A DNA stretch of 64,000 bases from JAAFJM01 sp964529175 (GCA_964529175.1 CAZGVO010000001.1:1-64000); one strand, 5' to 3'; shown: positions 1-9,479, counted from the first letter of the stretch. Made by a program: numbers and translations. The notes: generated by a model from the sequence alone, not told the origin.

Positions 1-70
1 TTATTCAAAATAACGAACCTTACAAAAATTATTTGCTTTTGTCATAGAATTCAACAGTGGACAAAGTTAC

Positions 71-212
71 CAATTGCCACGCCCTTCAGGGCGTAGAGAT
101 TAGGATAACATTCAAAAGGCTTTAGCCAAATGCTTCTCTATTAAAATATCTGTTTTGGCTAAAGCCAAATTGTGTTTTATATTATTCCACGCCTTAAAGG
201 GCGTGGCAATTG
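71..212. repeat. REP-like element with nested inverted repeats
   Basis: The ends are inverted copies: CAATTGCCACGCCCTT begins at 71 and its near reverse complement, built on AAGGGCGTGGCAATTG, ends at 212. A second pair lies inside: GGCTTTAGCCAAA near 118-130 and TTTTGGCTAAAGCC at 153-166. The whole can fold as a long nested hairpin and has no reading frame. This design resembles REP or MITE-type elements moved in trans by REP-associated tyrosine transposases; no transposase is present here. The rest of 1-479 holds no gene I can support. Confidence 0.6.
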
Positions 213-364
213 ATTGTGGCAATTTGGCTCAGCAATTGGTCTTGGATATTTTACTACAATAAATATTCTTGTCCTCACCGCACCTTATTCGATTGGTTGA
301 GAACACCTACCAAGGACAAAAAACTAACTCCTAATTGAATTGTCATTTTTTATATGACAATTAA

Positions 365-376
365 TGACCCTAGTCA
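365..376. promoter_or_regulatory. Possible FNR/CRP-family site upstream of ccoNO
   Basis: TGACCCTAGTCA has inverted half-sites TGAC-N4-GTCA, close to the TTGAC-N4-GTCAA form bound by Crp/Fnr-family regulators. It lies about 110 bases before the oxidase start, and cbb3 oxidase genes are classic FNR-type targets. A loose -7-like sequence (TA-N3-TTTG) follows near 402-410. Twelve bases of weak symmetry can occur by chance, so this is a suggestion. Confidence 0.35.
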
Positions 377-479
377 CTATTTATGCTAAAATCTCTCAAA
401 ATAGCATTTGCCTATGGTCATTTTAAAGAGCAGGTATTGAAAGTACGTTTGTTGAGTAAAATAAAAAAATACTCACTAT

Positions 480-2606
480 ATGCAAACAGAAAAATTTCAA
501 TACGATAATCGAATCGTAAGAAACTTTGCCATAGCCACCATGGTTTTTGGTATTGTTGGAATGTTAGTTGGCTTGCTTGTGGCCATTCAACTTTATGAGC
601 CCGCTGCCAATTTAGGAAATCAGTACACTTCGTTCGGAAGAATTCGCCCATTGCATACCAACGCAATTATTTTTGCTTTTGTTGGTAATGCTATTTTTAT
701 GGGTGTTTATTACTCGTTACAACGCTTATGCAAAACCCGCATGTACAGCGATTTATTAAGTAATATTCACTTTTGGGGTTGGCAATTAATTATAGTAGCA
801 GCGGCATTAACATTGCCGTTAGGTATTACCACATCAAAAGAATATGCCGAGCTTGAATGGCCAATAGATATAGCTATTACCCTAATTTGGGTAGTATTTG
901 GCTGGAACATGTTTGGAACTATTATAAAACGTAGAGAGCGCCACATGTATGTTGCCATTTGGTTTTATATAGCCACATTTGTTACGGTAGCTGTTTTACA
1001 TATAGTTAACTCATTCGAATTACCAATTTCATTATTTAAAAGTTATTCGTTTTACGCAGGTGTGCAAGATGCCTTGGTACAATGGTGGTATGGTCATAAT
1101 GCAGTAGCATTTTTCTTAACCACTCCTTACTTAGGTATGATGTATTACTACTTACCTAAAGCAGTGGATAGACCAGTGTATTCATATAAATTATCTATCT
1201 TACACTTTTGGACATTAATTTTCTTGTACATTTGGGCTGGTCCTCACCATTTGTTATATACTTCGTTACCTGATTGGGCTCAATCGTTAGGTGTAGCATT
1301 TTCTATTATGTTAATTGCTCCATCGTGGGGTGGTATGATAAACGGATTGTTAACTTTACGTGGTGCTTGGGATAAAGTGCGCGATCAACCAGTATTAAAA
1401 TTCTTTGCGGTAGGTATTACTGCTTATGGCATGGCTACTTTCGAAGGTCCAATGCTTTCGTTAAAAAATGTAAACGCTATTGCACATTTTACTGATTGGA
1501 TTGTAGCCCACGTACACGTTGGTGCTTTAGGTTGGAATGGATTTATGACCTTTGGTATTTTATATTGGTTAATCCCTCGCATTTACCAAACCAAATTACA
1601 CTCTACTAAATTAGCTAACTTCCATTTTTGGATTGGAACTTTAGGTATTTTATTCTACGCAGTTCCTATGTATTGGAGCGGATTTACTCAAGGTTTAATG
1701 TGGAAAGAGTTTACCGAAGCTGGTCAATTAAAATATGAGTTTTTAGATACAACTAAACAAATTCTTTCTTTACATGTATTCCGTTCAATTGGTGGAACTC
1801 TTTATTTAACAGGTACTTTAGTTATGGTTTACAATATTGCTAAAACCATGACCGCAGGTAAATTAGTAGCTAACGAAGATGCAGAAGCACCAGCATTAGA
1901 AAGTAATTACGCTCCTACTGGTCACTCATCATATTGGCACAAAGCATTAGAACGCAAACCAATGACATTCATGGTATTATCAATTGTAGTTATTTTAATT
2001 GGTGGTGCTGTAGAAATGTTGCCAACGTTCTTAATTAAATCAAACATTCAAACCATTACCAGTGTAAAACCATATACACCATTGGAATTACATGGCCGCG
2101 ATTTATACATACGCGAAGGTTGTGTGGGTTGTCATTCACAAATGATTCGTCCGTTTAGAAGCGAAACCGAGCGTTATGGCGAATACTCAAAAGCAGGCGA
2201 ATATGTTTACGACCATCCATTTTTATGGGGTTCAAAACGTACAGGCCCTGATTTGATGCGCGAAGGTGGTAAATATCCAAACTCATGGCATTATAACCAC
2301 ATGATTGACCCAAGAACCATGTCGCCAGGTTCCATTATGCCAGCATATCCTTTCTTGGCAGAACAAAGCATGAATGTTACCAATATTAAAGATAAAATTA
2401 ATGCTATGCGTACGTTAGGTGTACCTTATGAAAAAGGTTACGAAGAAAGAGCTTTACAAGATTTGCAAGCTCAAGCTAAAACCATTAGCGATAACCTAGC
2501 AAGCGAGAAAATAAAAATTGAAAGCGATAAAGAATTAATAGCAATTATAGCTTACCTACAACGTTTGGGTACAGATATTAAATTAACTAATTCGGCAGCT
2601 AACTAA
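480..2606 (+). CDS. ccoNO: cbb3-type cytochrome c oxidase, fused subunits I and II (CcoN-CcoO)
   Basis: Catalytic core of the high-affinity proton-pumping terminal oxidase in the inner membrane. Residues 1-about 470 are the multi-helix CcoN part. His59 fits a low-spin heme ligand; His206, His256 and His257 fit CuB ligands; Tyr250 is placed for the His-Tyr crosslink; His344 and His346 (AHVHVG) fit heme ligands. Residues about 500-708 are CcoO: one membrane anchor, then a c-type heme site C548-VG-C551-H552 and a Met-containing SPGSIMPAYPF segment. The 708-residue fusion is normal for Bacteroidota, where N and O are one protein. The start has no Shine-Dalgarno sequence. It is the first gene of an oxidase operon continuing with ccoQ and ccoP. 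Confidence 0.96.
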   Translation: MQTEKFQYDNRIVRNFAIATMVFGIVGMLVGLLVAIQLYEPAANLGNQYTSFGRIRPLHTNAIIFAFVGNAIFMGVYYSLQRLCKTRMYSDLLSNIHFWGWQLIIVAAALTLPLGITTSKEYAELEWPIDIAITLIWVVFGWNMFGTIIKRRERHMYVAIWFYIATFVTVAVLHIVNSFELPISLFKSYSFYAGVQDALVQWWYGHNAVAFFLTTPYLGMMYYYLPKAVDRPVYSYKLSILHFWTLIFLYIWAGPHHLLYTSLPDWAQSLGVAFSIMLIAPSWGGMINGLLTLRGAWDKVRDQPVLKFFAVGITAYGMATFEGPMLSLKNVNAIAHFTDWIVAHVHVGALGWNGFMTFGILYWLIPRIYQTKLHSTKLANFHFWIGTLGILFYAVPMYWSGFTQGLMWKEFTEAGQLKYEFLDTTKQILSLHVFRSIGGTLYLTGTLVMVYNIAKTMTAGKLVANEDAEAPALESNYAPTGHSSYWHKALERKPMTFMVLSIVVILIGGAVEMLPTFLIKSNIQTITSVKPYTPLELHGRDLYIREGCVGCHSQMIRPFRSETERYGEYSKAGEYVYDHPFLWGSKRTGPDLMREGGKYPNSWHYNHMIDPRTMSPGSIMPAYPFLAEQSMNVTNIKDKINAMRTLGVPYEKGYEERALQDLQAQAKTISDNLASEKIKIESDKELIAIIAYLQRLGTDIKLTNSAAN

Positions 2607-2625
2607 CTATTAATTAAATAAAAAT

Positions 2626-2781
2626 ATGTTTCGTAACTTATTGCACGAGGTAACCGGTATTGGCATTTATCAAATGTTCTCGCTGATAGTATTCACAGCC
2701 TTTTTTACACTAATAGCTTTATGGCTATTTAAAACAAAAAAAGAATACATTGATGAAATGAGCAATAAACCGCTTGAATAA
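2626..2781 (+). CDS. ccoQ: Small cbb3 oxidase subunit, CcoQ-like (51 aa)
   Basis: A 51-codon frame begins at ATG 2626, 19 bases after ccoNO. It encodes one central hydrophobic helix (residues about 15-35) followed by the charged tail KTKKEYIDEM. Length, single helix and position between ccoNO and ccoP match CcoQ/FixQ, a non-catalytic subunit that stabilises the oxidase. Its stop codon overlaps the ATG at 2781 by one base (TAATG), so it may be translationally coupled to ccoP. Function rests on context, because CcoQ sequences are poorly conserved. Confidence 0.8.
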   Translation: MFRNLLHEVTGIGIYQMFSLIVFTAFFTLIALWLFKTKKEYIDEMSNKPLE

Positions 2782-3704
2782 TGTTTAATAAAAAATTGAA
2801 TAACAAAATGAAAACAAAAGTATTTTTAGCCAGTATAATTTTATTGCTTAGCAATAGAAGCATGGCAGCCGAAGCCGCAACATTTGATTATGGCGATTTT
2901 GACACGCTGTATTTAAAAGTAATGGGTGTTATCATCAGTATTTTAATCCTCATCATAGTAGGATTATTATACCTAACACTAAAAGCATTACGCAGAATTA
3001 ACAATCCTGAATTGGTAAAAGCCGATGAAGAAAGAACAACAGTTGAAAAACTGTTTTCTTTACACTCGTTAAAACATGAGAAAGAGCTTTTATTAGATGA
3101 AAGTTTTGATGGAATTGTAGAGTTAGATAATCCTACTCCACCATGGTTTAACTTTATGTTTTATACTACCATAGTGTTTGCCATTGTTTACGGATTTTGG
3201 TATCACTACTCTGATAACTTAGGTAAATTACAAACAGCAGAGTATGAACAACAATTAGCCGATGCTGAAGTAGCTAAAACTGCTTATTTGAAAAAAGTAG
3301 GTAATTCAATAGACGAAAGCAATGTTAAATTAATGACAGATGCCAAAGATTTGACAGATGGTAAAGAATTATTTACTGCTAAATGCGCAGTATGCCATAG
3401 AGAAGATGGTGGAGGAAATGTTGGACCAAACTTAACTGATGAGTTTTGGTTACATGGAGGCCAAGTTAGTGATGTATTCAAAACCATTAAATATGGTGTT
3501 ACTGGTAAAGGTATGATTGCTTGGGAAAAATCGTTAAATGGTTTACAAATGGCTCAATTAGCAAGTTATATTAAATCAATTGGTGGTTCAAACCCACCTG
3601 CACCAAAAGCTCCACAAGGAACTAAAATGGAAGAAGCTGGTGTACCCATTACAGCAGATAGCACAGCAGTAGCTGCTGATAGTTTAGCTACTGCTTTAAA
3701 ATAA
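2781..3704 (+). CDS. ccoP: cbb3-type cytochrome c oxidase subunit III (CcoP, mono-heme)
   Basis: Membrane-bound cytochrome c subunit that feeds electrons to CcoNO. It has a membrane helix at about 45-68, the CcoP signature FDGIVELDNPTPPW at about 109-122, a second helix at about 123-140, and one heme site C202-AV-C205-H206 with GPNLTD after it. The long alanine/proline-rich tail is low complexity. Proteobacterial CcoP carries two hemes; the single heme here is usual in Bacteroidota. The start at 2781 overlaps ccoQ; an in-frame ATG at 2808 gives a cleaner signal peptide (MKTKVFLAS...) and may be the true start. Confidence 0.93.
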   Translation: MFNKKLNNKMKTKVFLASIILLLSNRSMAAEAATFDYGDFDTLYLKVMGVIISILILIIVGLLYLTLKALRRINNPELVKADEERTTVEKLFSLHSLKHEKELLLDESFDGIVELDNPTPPWFNFMFYTTIVFAIVYGFWYHYSDNLGKLQTAEYEQQLADAEVAKTAYLKKVGNSIDESNVKLMTDAKDLTDGKELFTAKCAVCHREDGGGNVGPNLTDEFWLHGGQVSDVFKTIKYGVTGKGMIAWEKSLNGLQMAQLASYIKSIGGSNPPAPKAPQGTKMEEAGVPITADSTAVAADSLATALK

Positions 3705-3715
3705 AAGTGAGTTTT

Positions 3716-3785
3716 AACCACATAGATATATAGAACACATAGCATAAAACTATGATAACTATATATCTGTGTGGTTATTTTTTTT
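3716..3785 (+). terminator. Hairpin terminator after ccoP
   Basis: AACCACATAGATATATAG (3716-3733) pairs with CTATATATCTGTGTGGTT (3759-3776) and is followed by a T-rich tract to 3785. It may end or dampen transcription between ccoP and ccoG. Confidence 0.7.
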
Positions 3786-3826
3786 AAAACTTTAAAAAGT
3801 TTACCAATACAATAAATAACAATAAT

Positions 3827-5248
3827 ATGCACGAAGTAGAAGAGGCAAAGGCGCTAGATGGCGAACATTACCGCGATAGTTTATCGAATGTAAATAAAGA
3901 TGGAAAACGTCTTTGGATTTTTGCAAAAAAACCAAAAGGAAATTTATACCAATACCGAACGCTTTTTGCTTGGTTTTTATACATTATATTCTTTGCAACG
4001 CCTTTTATTAAGTTTCATGGACATCCACTATTGTTATTTAATATTTTAGAGCGCAAATTCATCATTTTTGGCATGCCTTTTTGGCCACAAGATTTAAACT
4101 TGTTTGCCTTATTGATGCTTACTTTCATATTATTTATTATTGTTTTTACAGTTTTGTTTGGCCGCATTTGGTGCGGTTGGGCTTGCCCTCAAACCATTTT
4201 TATGGAAATGCTTTTCCGTAAAATTGAATATTTAATTGAAGGCGATTTTAACCAACAAAAAAAATTAGCGGCTCAAGAATGGAATACTGAAAAAATACTG
4301 CGCAAAGGAGGTAAACATGTAGCTTTTTATTTAATATCATTTTTGATTGCCAATACATTTTTATCATACATAATTGGCATTGACCAAATGAAACTGCTTA
4401 TTACCGATGGGCCGTTGGCACATATTGGTAAGTTTGCTTCTTTACTCATTTTCTCTACGGTATTTTATTTTGTATTTGCTTTTTTACGCGAGTTAGTTTG
4501 CGTAATTATTTGCCCTTATGGCAGGTTACAAGGTTTAATGCTTGACCCACATTCTATAGTAGTAGCATATAATTATTTGCGTGGTGAACCTCGTGGAAAA
4601 GTTAGCAAAAAAGAAACAGCCACTCCTGCTCCAAAAGGCGATTGTATTGATTGCAAATTATGTGTTCAAGTTTGCCCAACAGGTATTGATATTAGAAATG
4701 GTACTCAGTTAGAGTGTATCAACTGCACAGCCTGTATTGATGCCTGCGATGAAGTAATGGTAAAAATAAACAAACCTACTCGTTTAATAGGCTTTAACTC
4801 TAAAAATGGAATTGATAATAACGAAACGTTTAAGTTTACTTTACGTAATGTAGGTTATTCTGTGGTATTAGTTGGGTTATTAACTTTATTGGTTTATTTG
4901 GTAGCTAGCCGCAAAGAAATTGAAACTACTTTAAATAGAACTGCTGGAATGCTTTATCAAACACAAGCCAATGGCAATATTAGTAACTTATACAATATTG
5001 AGTTTGTAAATAAAACCTTTGATTCTATTCCAATTGAACTAGAATTAATAGAACCAAAAGGAAGCATAAAACTAATTGATAAACAAATCATAAAAATACC
5101 AAAAGATGAATTAGGCAAAACCAGTTTCTTTATTGAAATTGACCCTAAAACCATTACAAGTAATCAAAACAAAGTATTGATTAATGTAAAAAGTAATGGT
5201 GTATTAATTGAACAAGTAAAATCAAATTTTGTGGCTCCAGTTAATTAA
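3827..5248 (+). CDS. ccoG: Cytochrome c oxidase accessory protein CcoG (FixG/RdxA-like)
   Basis: Polyferredoxin-type inner-membrane protein needed for cbb3 oxidase biogenesis, thought to reduce copper for the CuB site. Membrane helices lie near residues 45-65, 90-112, 165-185 and 203-220. The helix-end cysteine motifs C116-GWACP and CVIICP (about 225-230) are typical. Two 4Fe-4S motifs follow: C273, C276, C279, C283 and C297, C300, C303, C307. A further helix near 350 precedes an Ig-like FixG C-terminal domain. The 473-residue length is normal. It follows ccoP by about 120 bases and leads into fixH, so it is part of the oxidase assembly block. Confidence 0.95.
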   Translation: MHEVEEAKALDGEHYRDSLSNVNKDGKRLWIFAKKPKGNLYQYRTLFAWFLYIIFFATPFIKFHGHPLLLFNILERKFIIFGMPFWPQDLNLFALLMLTFILFIIVFTVLFGRIWCGWACPQTIFMEMLFRKIEYLIEGDFNQQKKLAAQEWNTEKILRKGGKHVAFYLISFLIANTFLSYIIGIDQMKLLITDGPLAHIGKFASLLIFSTVFYFVFAFLRELVCVIICPYGRLQGLMLDPHSIVVAYNYLRGEPRGKVSKKETATPAPKGDCIDCKLCVQVCPTGIDIRNGTQLECINCTACIDACDEVMVKINKPTRLIGFNSKNGIDNNETFKFTLRNVGYSVVLVGLLTLLVYLVASRKEIETTLNRTAGMLYQTQANGNISNLYNIEFVNKTFDSIPIELELIEPKGSIKLIDKQIIKIPKDELGKTSFFIEIDPKTITSNQNKVLINVKSNGVLIEQVKSNFVAPVN

Positions 5249-5277
5249 CTTTGGCCACAAAATAAATAAACTAAAAA

Positions 5278-5718
5278 ATGAAAATAACCTGGGGAACCAA
5301 ATTAGTAGCACTTACTGTATTGTTTATGTGTTTTATAGTTTTTATGATTGTAAAAATGGTAAAACAAGATGTGGCTTTAATTGAAACCGATTATTACGAA
5401 AAAGGCGAAAATTACCAAGCTACCATTGATGAAAGCAAAGGCGCTGATAGTTTAATACTGCTTGAAATAATTAATGTAAACAGCCAAACTGTTTTGCGTT
5501 TAAAAAACATAGCTCATAAACCCATTAGCAATGCACAGTTAAACTTAAAATACTTGGCTAATAAAACCAAAGATAAAACCTTTGAGGTGCAAATTGGCGA
5601 CTCGCTTCCTTCTGTATTTGATATTACCAGTTTTGAAAAAGGCAATTGGGTTGGCAAGCTTAATTGGACCGACAATTCAGGTAAACATTATTTAGAAAAA
5701 AATTTCGACTTAAAATAA
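5278..5718 (+). CDS. ccoH: FixH/CcoH family oxidase assembly protein
   Basis: A 146-residue protein with one N-terminal membrane helix (about 7-27) followed by the conserved FixH-like segment ALIETDYYEKGENYQ and a beta-rich extracytoplasmic domain. FixH/CcoH proteins help assemble cbb3 oxidase and sit beside ccoG in most genomes, as here (29-base gap). The next gene starts 3 bases after its stop, so the two are probably co-translated. Identification rests on the short helix-plus-motif pattern and on the neighbours. Confidence 0.85.
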   Translation: MKITWGTKLVALTVLFMCFIVFMIVKMVKQDVALIETDYYEKGENYQATIDESKGADSLILLEIINVNSQTVLRLKNIAHKPISNAQLNLKYLANKTKDKTFEVQIGDSLPSVFDITSFEKGNWVGKLNWTDNSGKHYLEKNFDLK

Positions 5719-5721
5719 CCC

Positions 5722-6420
5722 ATGCTTTTTTTAACTGCATTAATAACTGGAATGGTAAGCAGCTTGCATTGCGCAGGCATGTGTGGCCCCATTGCGTTTG
5801 CATTGCCAAGACATAGCAATACACAAGGTCATTTATGGCTTTCTAGATTTATGTATAATGCAGGACGTATTGTTACTTATGCCATTTTAGGATTCATAAT
5901 TGGCGCAGTTGGCTTTCAATTAAAGCTAGCTGGCTTACAACAATCCATTAGCATTTTTGCAGGAATTAGCATTTTAGTAATTACTTTAATCAAACTATTT
6001 TTACCTAAAATAGCCAATCAATTCGACATCAATTTTTGGGGTAATAAATGGTATGGAAAATTATTTACCAGCAAAAGTTCCTATTCATTTTTTTTAATTG
6101 GCAACTTAAATGGCCTTTTGCCTTGCGGATTTGTATATGTTGCCTTAATTGCTTCATTGGCTACTCAATCGGCACTTTCAGGTGCATTATTTATGGCTAC
6201 GTTTGGATTAGGAACATTACCTGTAATGTTTACCATTTCCATGTTAGGTCAAATTATCAATTTAAAATTTAGGCAAAAAGCCAATTTATTAATGCCTGTT
6301 TTCGCCATTGTTTTTGCATGTTTGTTTATTCTTAGAGGATTGAATTTAGGCATTCCTTACCTAAGTCCTCAAATTAATGAAGCTGAAGTAAGTGGTAACA
6401 TGTGTGGACCAACGCACTAG
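5722..6420 (+). CDS. TauE/SafE-like (UreH/DsbD-type) membrane protein of the oxidase cluster
   Basis: A 232-residue protein with about six membrane helices. It begins with the motif SSLHCAGMCGP (two cysteines four apart in the first helix) and has a matching inverted half containing NGLLPCGFVY; the tail ends in MCGPTH. This is the sulfite-exporter/UreH-like family commonly placed at the end of ccoNOPGH clusters in Bacteroidota. The membrane cysteines suggest metal or thiol-electron handling, for instance copper supply for the oxidase; that role is inferred, and sulfite export is unlikely here. The 3-base gap from the fixH-like gene indicates one operon. Confidence 0.8.
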   Translation: MLFLTALITGMVSSLHCAGMCGPIAFALPRHSNTQGHLWLSRFMYNAGRIVTYAILGFIIGAVGFQLKLAGLQQSISIFAGISILVITLIKLFLPKIANQFDINFWGNKWYGKLFTSKSSYSFFLIGNLNGLLPCGFVYVALIASLATQSALSGALFMATFGLGTLPVMFTISMLGQIINLKFRQKANLLMPVFAIVFACLFILRGLNLGIPYLSPQINEAEVSGNMCGPTH

Positions 6421-6602
6421 CAAAAAGAACAACTTTATTACAATAGATTAATAATCAGTATATTATAAAATACCCAAAAAGGTTAAAGCACCATTTTAAG
6501 CACCTTGCTTTTACTAAAACTATTGATAATTTTGACCAATATTTAAGCATCGCCAATAATGGTATAGTGTTTGAATAACAACAAAATTATACTAAATTTA
6601 AA

Positions 6603-8003
6603 GTGAAAACTAAATTACTATTTATATTATCTATTACAGCATTTTTTATTGTTTCGTGTGGCACTGCTAAAAACGGAGTTAATCGAAAGGATAGAAGCAA
6701 ACAGCCTAATTGGGTGCAGCAGCGTCCGGTAAACCCTAGTTATTATATTGGTATTGGTTATGCTAACAAAGCATTGAACCCTACTGATTTCCAACAAATG
6801 GCCAAAAAGCGCGCTTTAAACGATATGATTGGCGAAATAAAAGTGGTGGTTTCAAGTAATTCTATTTTATCGCAATATCAAAACAATGCCAATTACAATC
6901 AAAGTTTTGCAACCGAAACGCAAGTAAATGCGCAAGCCATGGTGGAAGATTTTGAAGTAGTAGATAGTTGGGAAAACAAAACCGATTTTTACATTTACTA
7001 CAAACTTTCGAAAAGCGATTACGAAGCAGCTAAACGCAGAAAACTACAAGCTGCCATTAATCAATCAATCAATTTTTTAGATAATGCAGACCAACTCTCG
7101 TACAAAGATAATTTTATGCAAATAATGCGTTTGCGCATCAAAGCATTGAGTGCTTTGCAAAATTATTTAAACGAAGATGTAGCAACAGAATACAAAGGCA
7201 AACAAGTATATTTGATAAACGAAATTGTAAATCAAATTCAAAACCAATTATACAAACTGCAAGTTAAAACCGATGTGGTAGAACTAAAAGGTAAAATTGG
7301 TAAACCCATTAGCAATCCTTTTACAGCTAGCGTAAAACTAGCGTCAGACAACTCGTTGGTGCCTTTTGTACCATTAACTTTAAAAGCCAACCAAACTAAG
7401 TTTGATTATGGAAACAGTGCCGAAACAGATCAAAATGGAGTAGCAACTTTTTCGTTGAATAAAATTTTAGCCAAAGACCCTATTCAACAAGTAAAAATAA
7501 TGGTTGATATAGCTACCATTATTAAAACCGATAGTTTAAATGGATTGCTAAAAAGTGTTTTAACCAGTATAGATGCGCCAAGTACTAATTTTAGATTGGT
7601 AGTAGAACCTATAAAAATTTACACCAATAGCCAAGAACAAATTTTAGGTAAAACTTTGGAATTTAATATCATTGAACCATTGCTTAAACGTAAGTTGGTA
7701 GAGAGTGGATGTAACTTTGTTAGTGATAGAAAAAATGCAGATTACGAAGTAAAAATAGTAGCCAACACCACTGATTTAGGCACTATTTGGGGCAAAATGT
7801 TACAAGCCAACATCAATATGGATATTAGTATAGTAGATGCAAGAAATAACCAAGAGATTTATAAAAATGCATTGAAAGACATAAAAGGTTATCAACTCAC
7901 TGCTGAAAATGCTAGCAAAGATGCTTACAATAACATGCTTTCTAATTTTTGGGATAAAGTTTACCCTGAGTTTTTAAACGAACTTTTATTAGCCGATCAT
8001 TGA
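6603..8003 (+). CDS. LPP20-family lipoprotein
   Basis: The first codon is GTG, followed by a lipoprotein signal whose lipobox ends FIVSC with Cys19 as lipidation site. Residues about 36-140 (KQPNWVQQRPVNPSYYIGIG...) resemble the LPP20 domain found in surface lipoproteins. The rest is a beta-rich region with an Ig-like stretch and a C-terminal part resembling curli-assembly or CsgG-type lipoprotein folds, which is only a visual impression. It is preceded by about 180 bases with no clear promoter. It is probably anchored in the outer membrane; the specific function is unknown. Confidence 0.75.
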   Translation: MKTKLLFILSITAFFIVSCGTAKNGVNRKDRSKQPNWVQQRPVNPSYYIGIGYANKALNPTDFQQMAKKRALNDMIGEIKVVVSSNSILSQYQNNANYNQSFATETQVNAQAMVEDFEVVDSWENKTDFYIYYKLSKSDYEAAKRRKLQAAINQSINFLDNADQLSYKDNFMQIMRLRIKALSALQNYLNEDVATEYKGKQVYLINEIVNQIQNQLYKLQVKTDVVELKGKIGKPISNPFTASVKLASDNSLVPFVPLTLKANQTKFDYGNSAETDQNGVATFSLNKILAKDPIQQVKIMVDIATIIKTDSLNGLLKSVLTSIDAPSTNFRLVVEPIKIYTNSQEQILGKTLEFNIIEPLLKRKLVESGCNFVSDRKNADYEVKIVANTTDLGTIWGKMLQANINMDISIVDARNNQEIYKNALKDIKGYQLTAENASKDAYNNMLSNFWDKVYPEFLNELLLADH

Positions 8004-8084
8004 GCGAAAAATCGGAATCAAATGCTTTAACATATTGGTCATTTAGAAGAGTATTAAACTTTGCAATAACCTGTATTTATTATA

Positions 8085-8133
8085 AACCACATAGAATATA
8101 GAAAAATAGTTTATTTCTAAGTTCTATGTGGTT
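8085..8133. terminator. Hairpin between convergent genes
   Basis: AACCACATAGAA (8085-8096) pairs with TTCTATGTGGTT (8122-8133). The outer arm matches the hairpin after ccoP. It lies between the ends of the LPP20-like gene and pepT. The flanking T tract is weak, so it may be a repeat rather than an efficient terminator. Confidence 0.5.
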
Positions 8134-8237
8134 CAATCTTCTTTTTGAAAACAATTGTTTTAAAGAATTACTTAAAACAAAACCTTGTGGGCTGTCCTTT
8201 TGAGACAACCTCTTTGTTATATTTTAAACTAAAACGA

Positions 8238-9479
8238 TTATGCTTGTTGTTCCCAAACTTGAACCAACTCCACCAATACATCTACAGCACATTGCATATC
8301 CTGCACACTTACATATTCTTGCTTGCTATGAATAGCCATTTCGCCAGTAAAAATATTAGGACAAGGTAAACCCATAAACGAAAGTCTTGAACCATCAGTA
8401 CCACCTCTAATATTGGTTTTTACCAAATTTAAACCTGCTCGTTTGTAGGCCTCTTCAGCATTGGCCATTACTTGCGGATATTGGTCTAAAATTTCTTTCA
8501 TGTTGCGGTATTGCTCAGTTACTTTAATTTCGTAAGTAGCACCTTCAAATTTAGCAATGGCTTGCTGAGCCAATTGCTCCAATAAAGCTTCGTGTTCTTT
8601 TAATTTAGCAGTATCAAAATCACGAACTATAAACCCAACTGTAGCTTTTTCAACTGTTCCTTCTATTGAAACTGGATGAACAAAACCTTGGTAACCATCA
8701 GTTTTTTCAGGACACATGGTATCGGTTGGCAATAATGTAGTAAAATAAGAAGCAGCTTTAATGGCACTTACCATTTTATTTTTAGCATAACCCGGGTGTG
8801 CACTTATGCCATGAAAAATTACTTTACAACCATCAGCACTAAAGGTTTCTCCTTCTAAATGGCCGCGTTCGCCACCGTCTAAAGTATAACCAAAATCTGC
8901 ATTTAGTTTTTTCATATCAATTTTATCAACCCCCTGCCCTATTTCTTCATCAGGTGTAAATAATATTCTGATGTCGCCATGCTTAATTTCAGGGTGAGCT
9001 AATAACAATTGGGCTAAATCCATAATAATTGCCACTCCTGCTTTATCATCGGCACCCAATAAAGTTAAACCACTTGCAGTGATAATATCATCGCCAATTC
9101 TTTCTTGCAAGTAAGTATGGTTTTTAGCTGATAGCACTACCGAATTATCATCAGGCATTACTATATCGTTTCCATCCCATTTTTTGTGTAAAATAGGTTT
9201 TACATTGGTTCCACTGCAATCAGGACTTGTATCTACATGTGAGCAAAAACATAATACAGGAACTTTTTTATCGGTGTTAGCTGGTATGGTGGCATACACA
9301 TAACCAAACTCATCTGTTTCAGCATTTAAGCCTAATGCTATTAATTCATTGCATAAAATTCGGCTCAAATTTTTTTGTTTTTCACTACTTGGATTTGAAG
9401 TACTATTAGGGTCGGCAGTGGTATCTATTTGTACGTAGCGCATCAATCTTTCGGCTACTGAGTAGTTATAATTTTTCAT
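8238..9479 (-). CDS. pepT: Peptidase T (tripeptide aminopeptidase)
   Basis: Cytoplasmic M20B zinc peptidase removing the N-terminal residue from tripeptides. Motifs with residue numbers from the preferred start: SHVDTSPD with H81 and D83, LGADDKAG with D144, TPDEEIG with E178/E179, LDGGERG with D201, and GGTDGSRLSFMG near the end, matching the two-metal site of the family. I chose ATG 9479 (MKNYNYSVAERLMRY, 413 aa) because it matches the family N-terminus and length. The frame extends to a GTG at 9515, but those 12 residues look untranslated. The gene is single, convergent with the LPP20-like gene and divergent from the sigma factor. Confidence 0.95.
   Translation of the reverse strand: MKNYNYSVAERLMRYVQIDTTADPNSTSNPSSEKQKNLSRILCNELIALGLNAETDEFGYVYATIPANTDKKVPVLCFCSHVDTSPDCSGTNVKPILHKKWDGNDIVMPDDNSVVLSAKNHTYLQERIGDDIITASGLTLLGADDKAGVAIIMDLAQLLLAHPEIKHGDIRILFTPDEEIGQGVDKIDMKKLNADFGYTLDGGERGHLEGETFSADGCKVIFHGISAHPGYAKNKMVSAIKAASYFTTLLPTDTMCPEKTDGYQGFVHPVSIEGTVEKATVGFIVRDFDTAKLKEHEALLEQLAQQAIAKFEGATYEIKVTEQYRNMKEILDQYPQVMANAEEAYKRAGLNLVKTNIRGGTDGSRLSFMGLPCPNIFTGEMAIHSKQEYVSVQDMQCAVDVLVELVQVWEQQA

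Noticed and set aside
1..45. Minus-strand mini-frame of 14 codons at the window edge
   Set aside because: Too short and without any signal; probably chance.
8145..8369. Plus-strand frame of 74 codons
   Set aside because: It overlaps the 3' end of pepT in antisense and has no family features.
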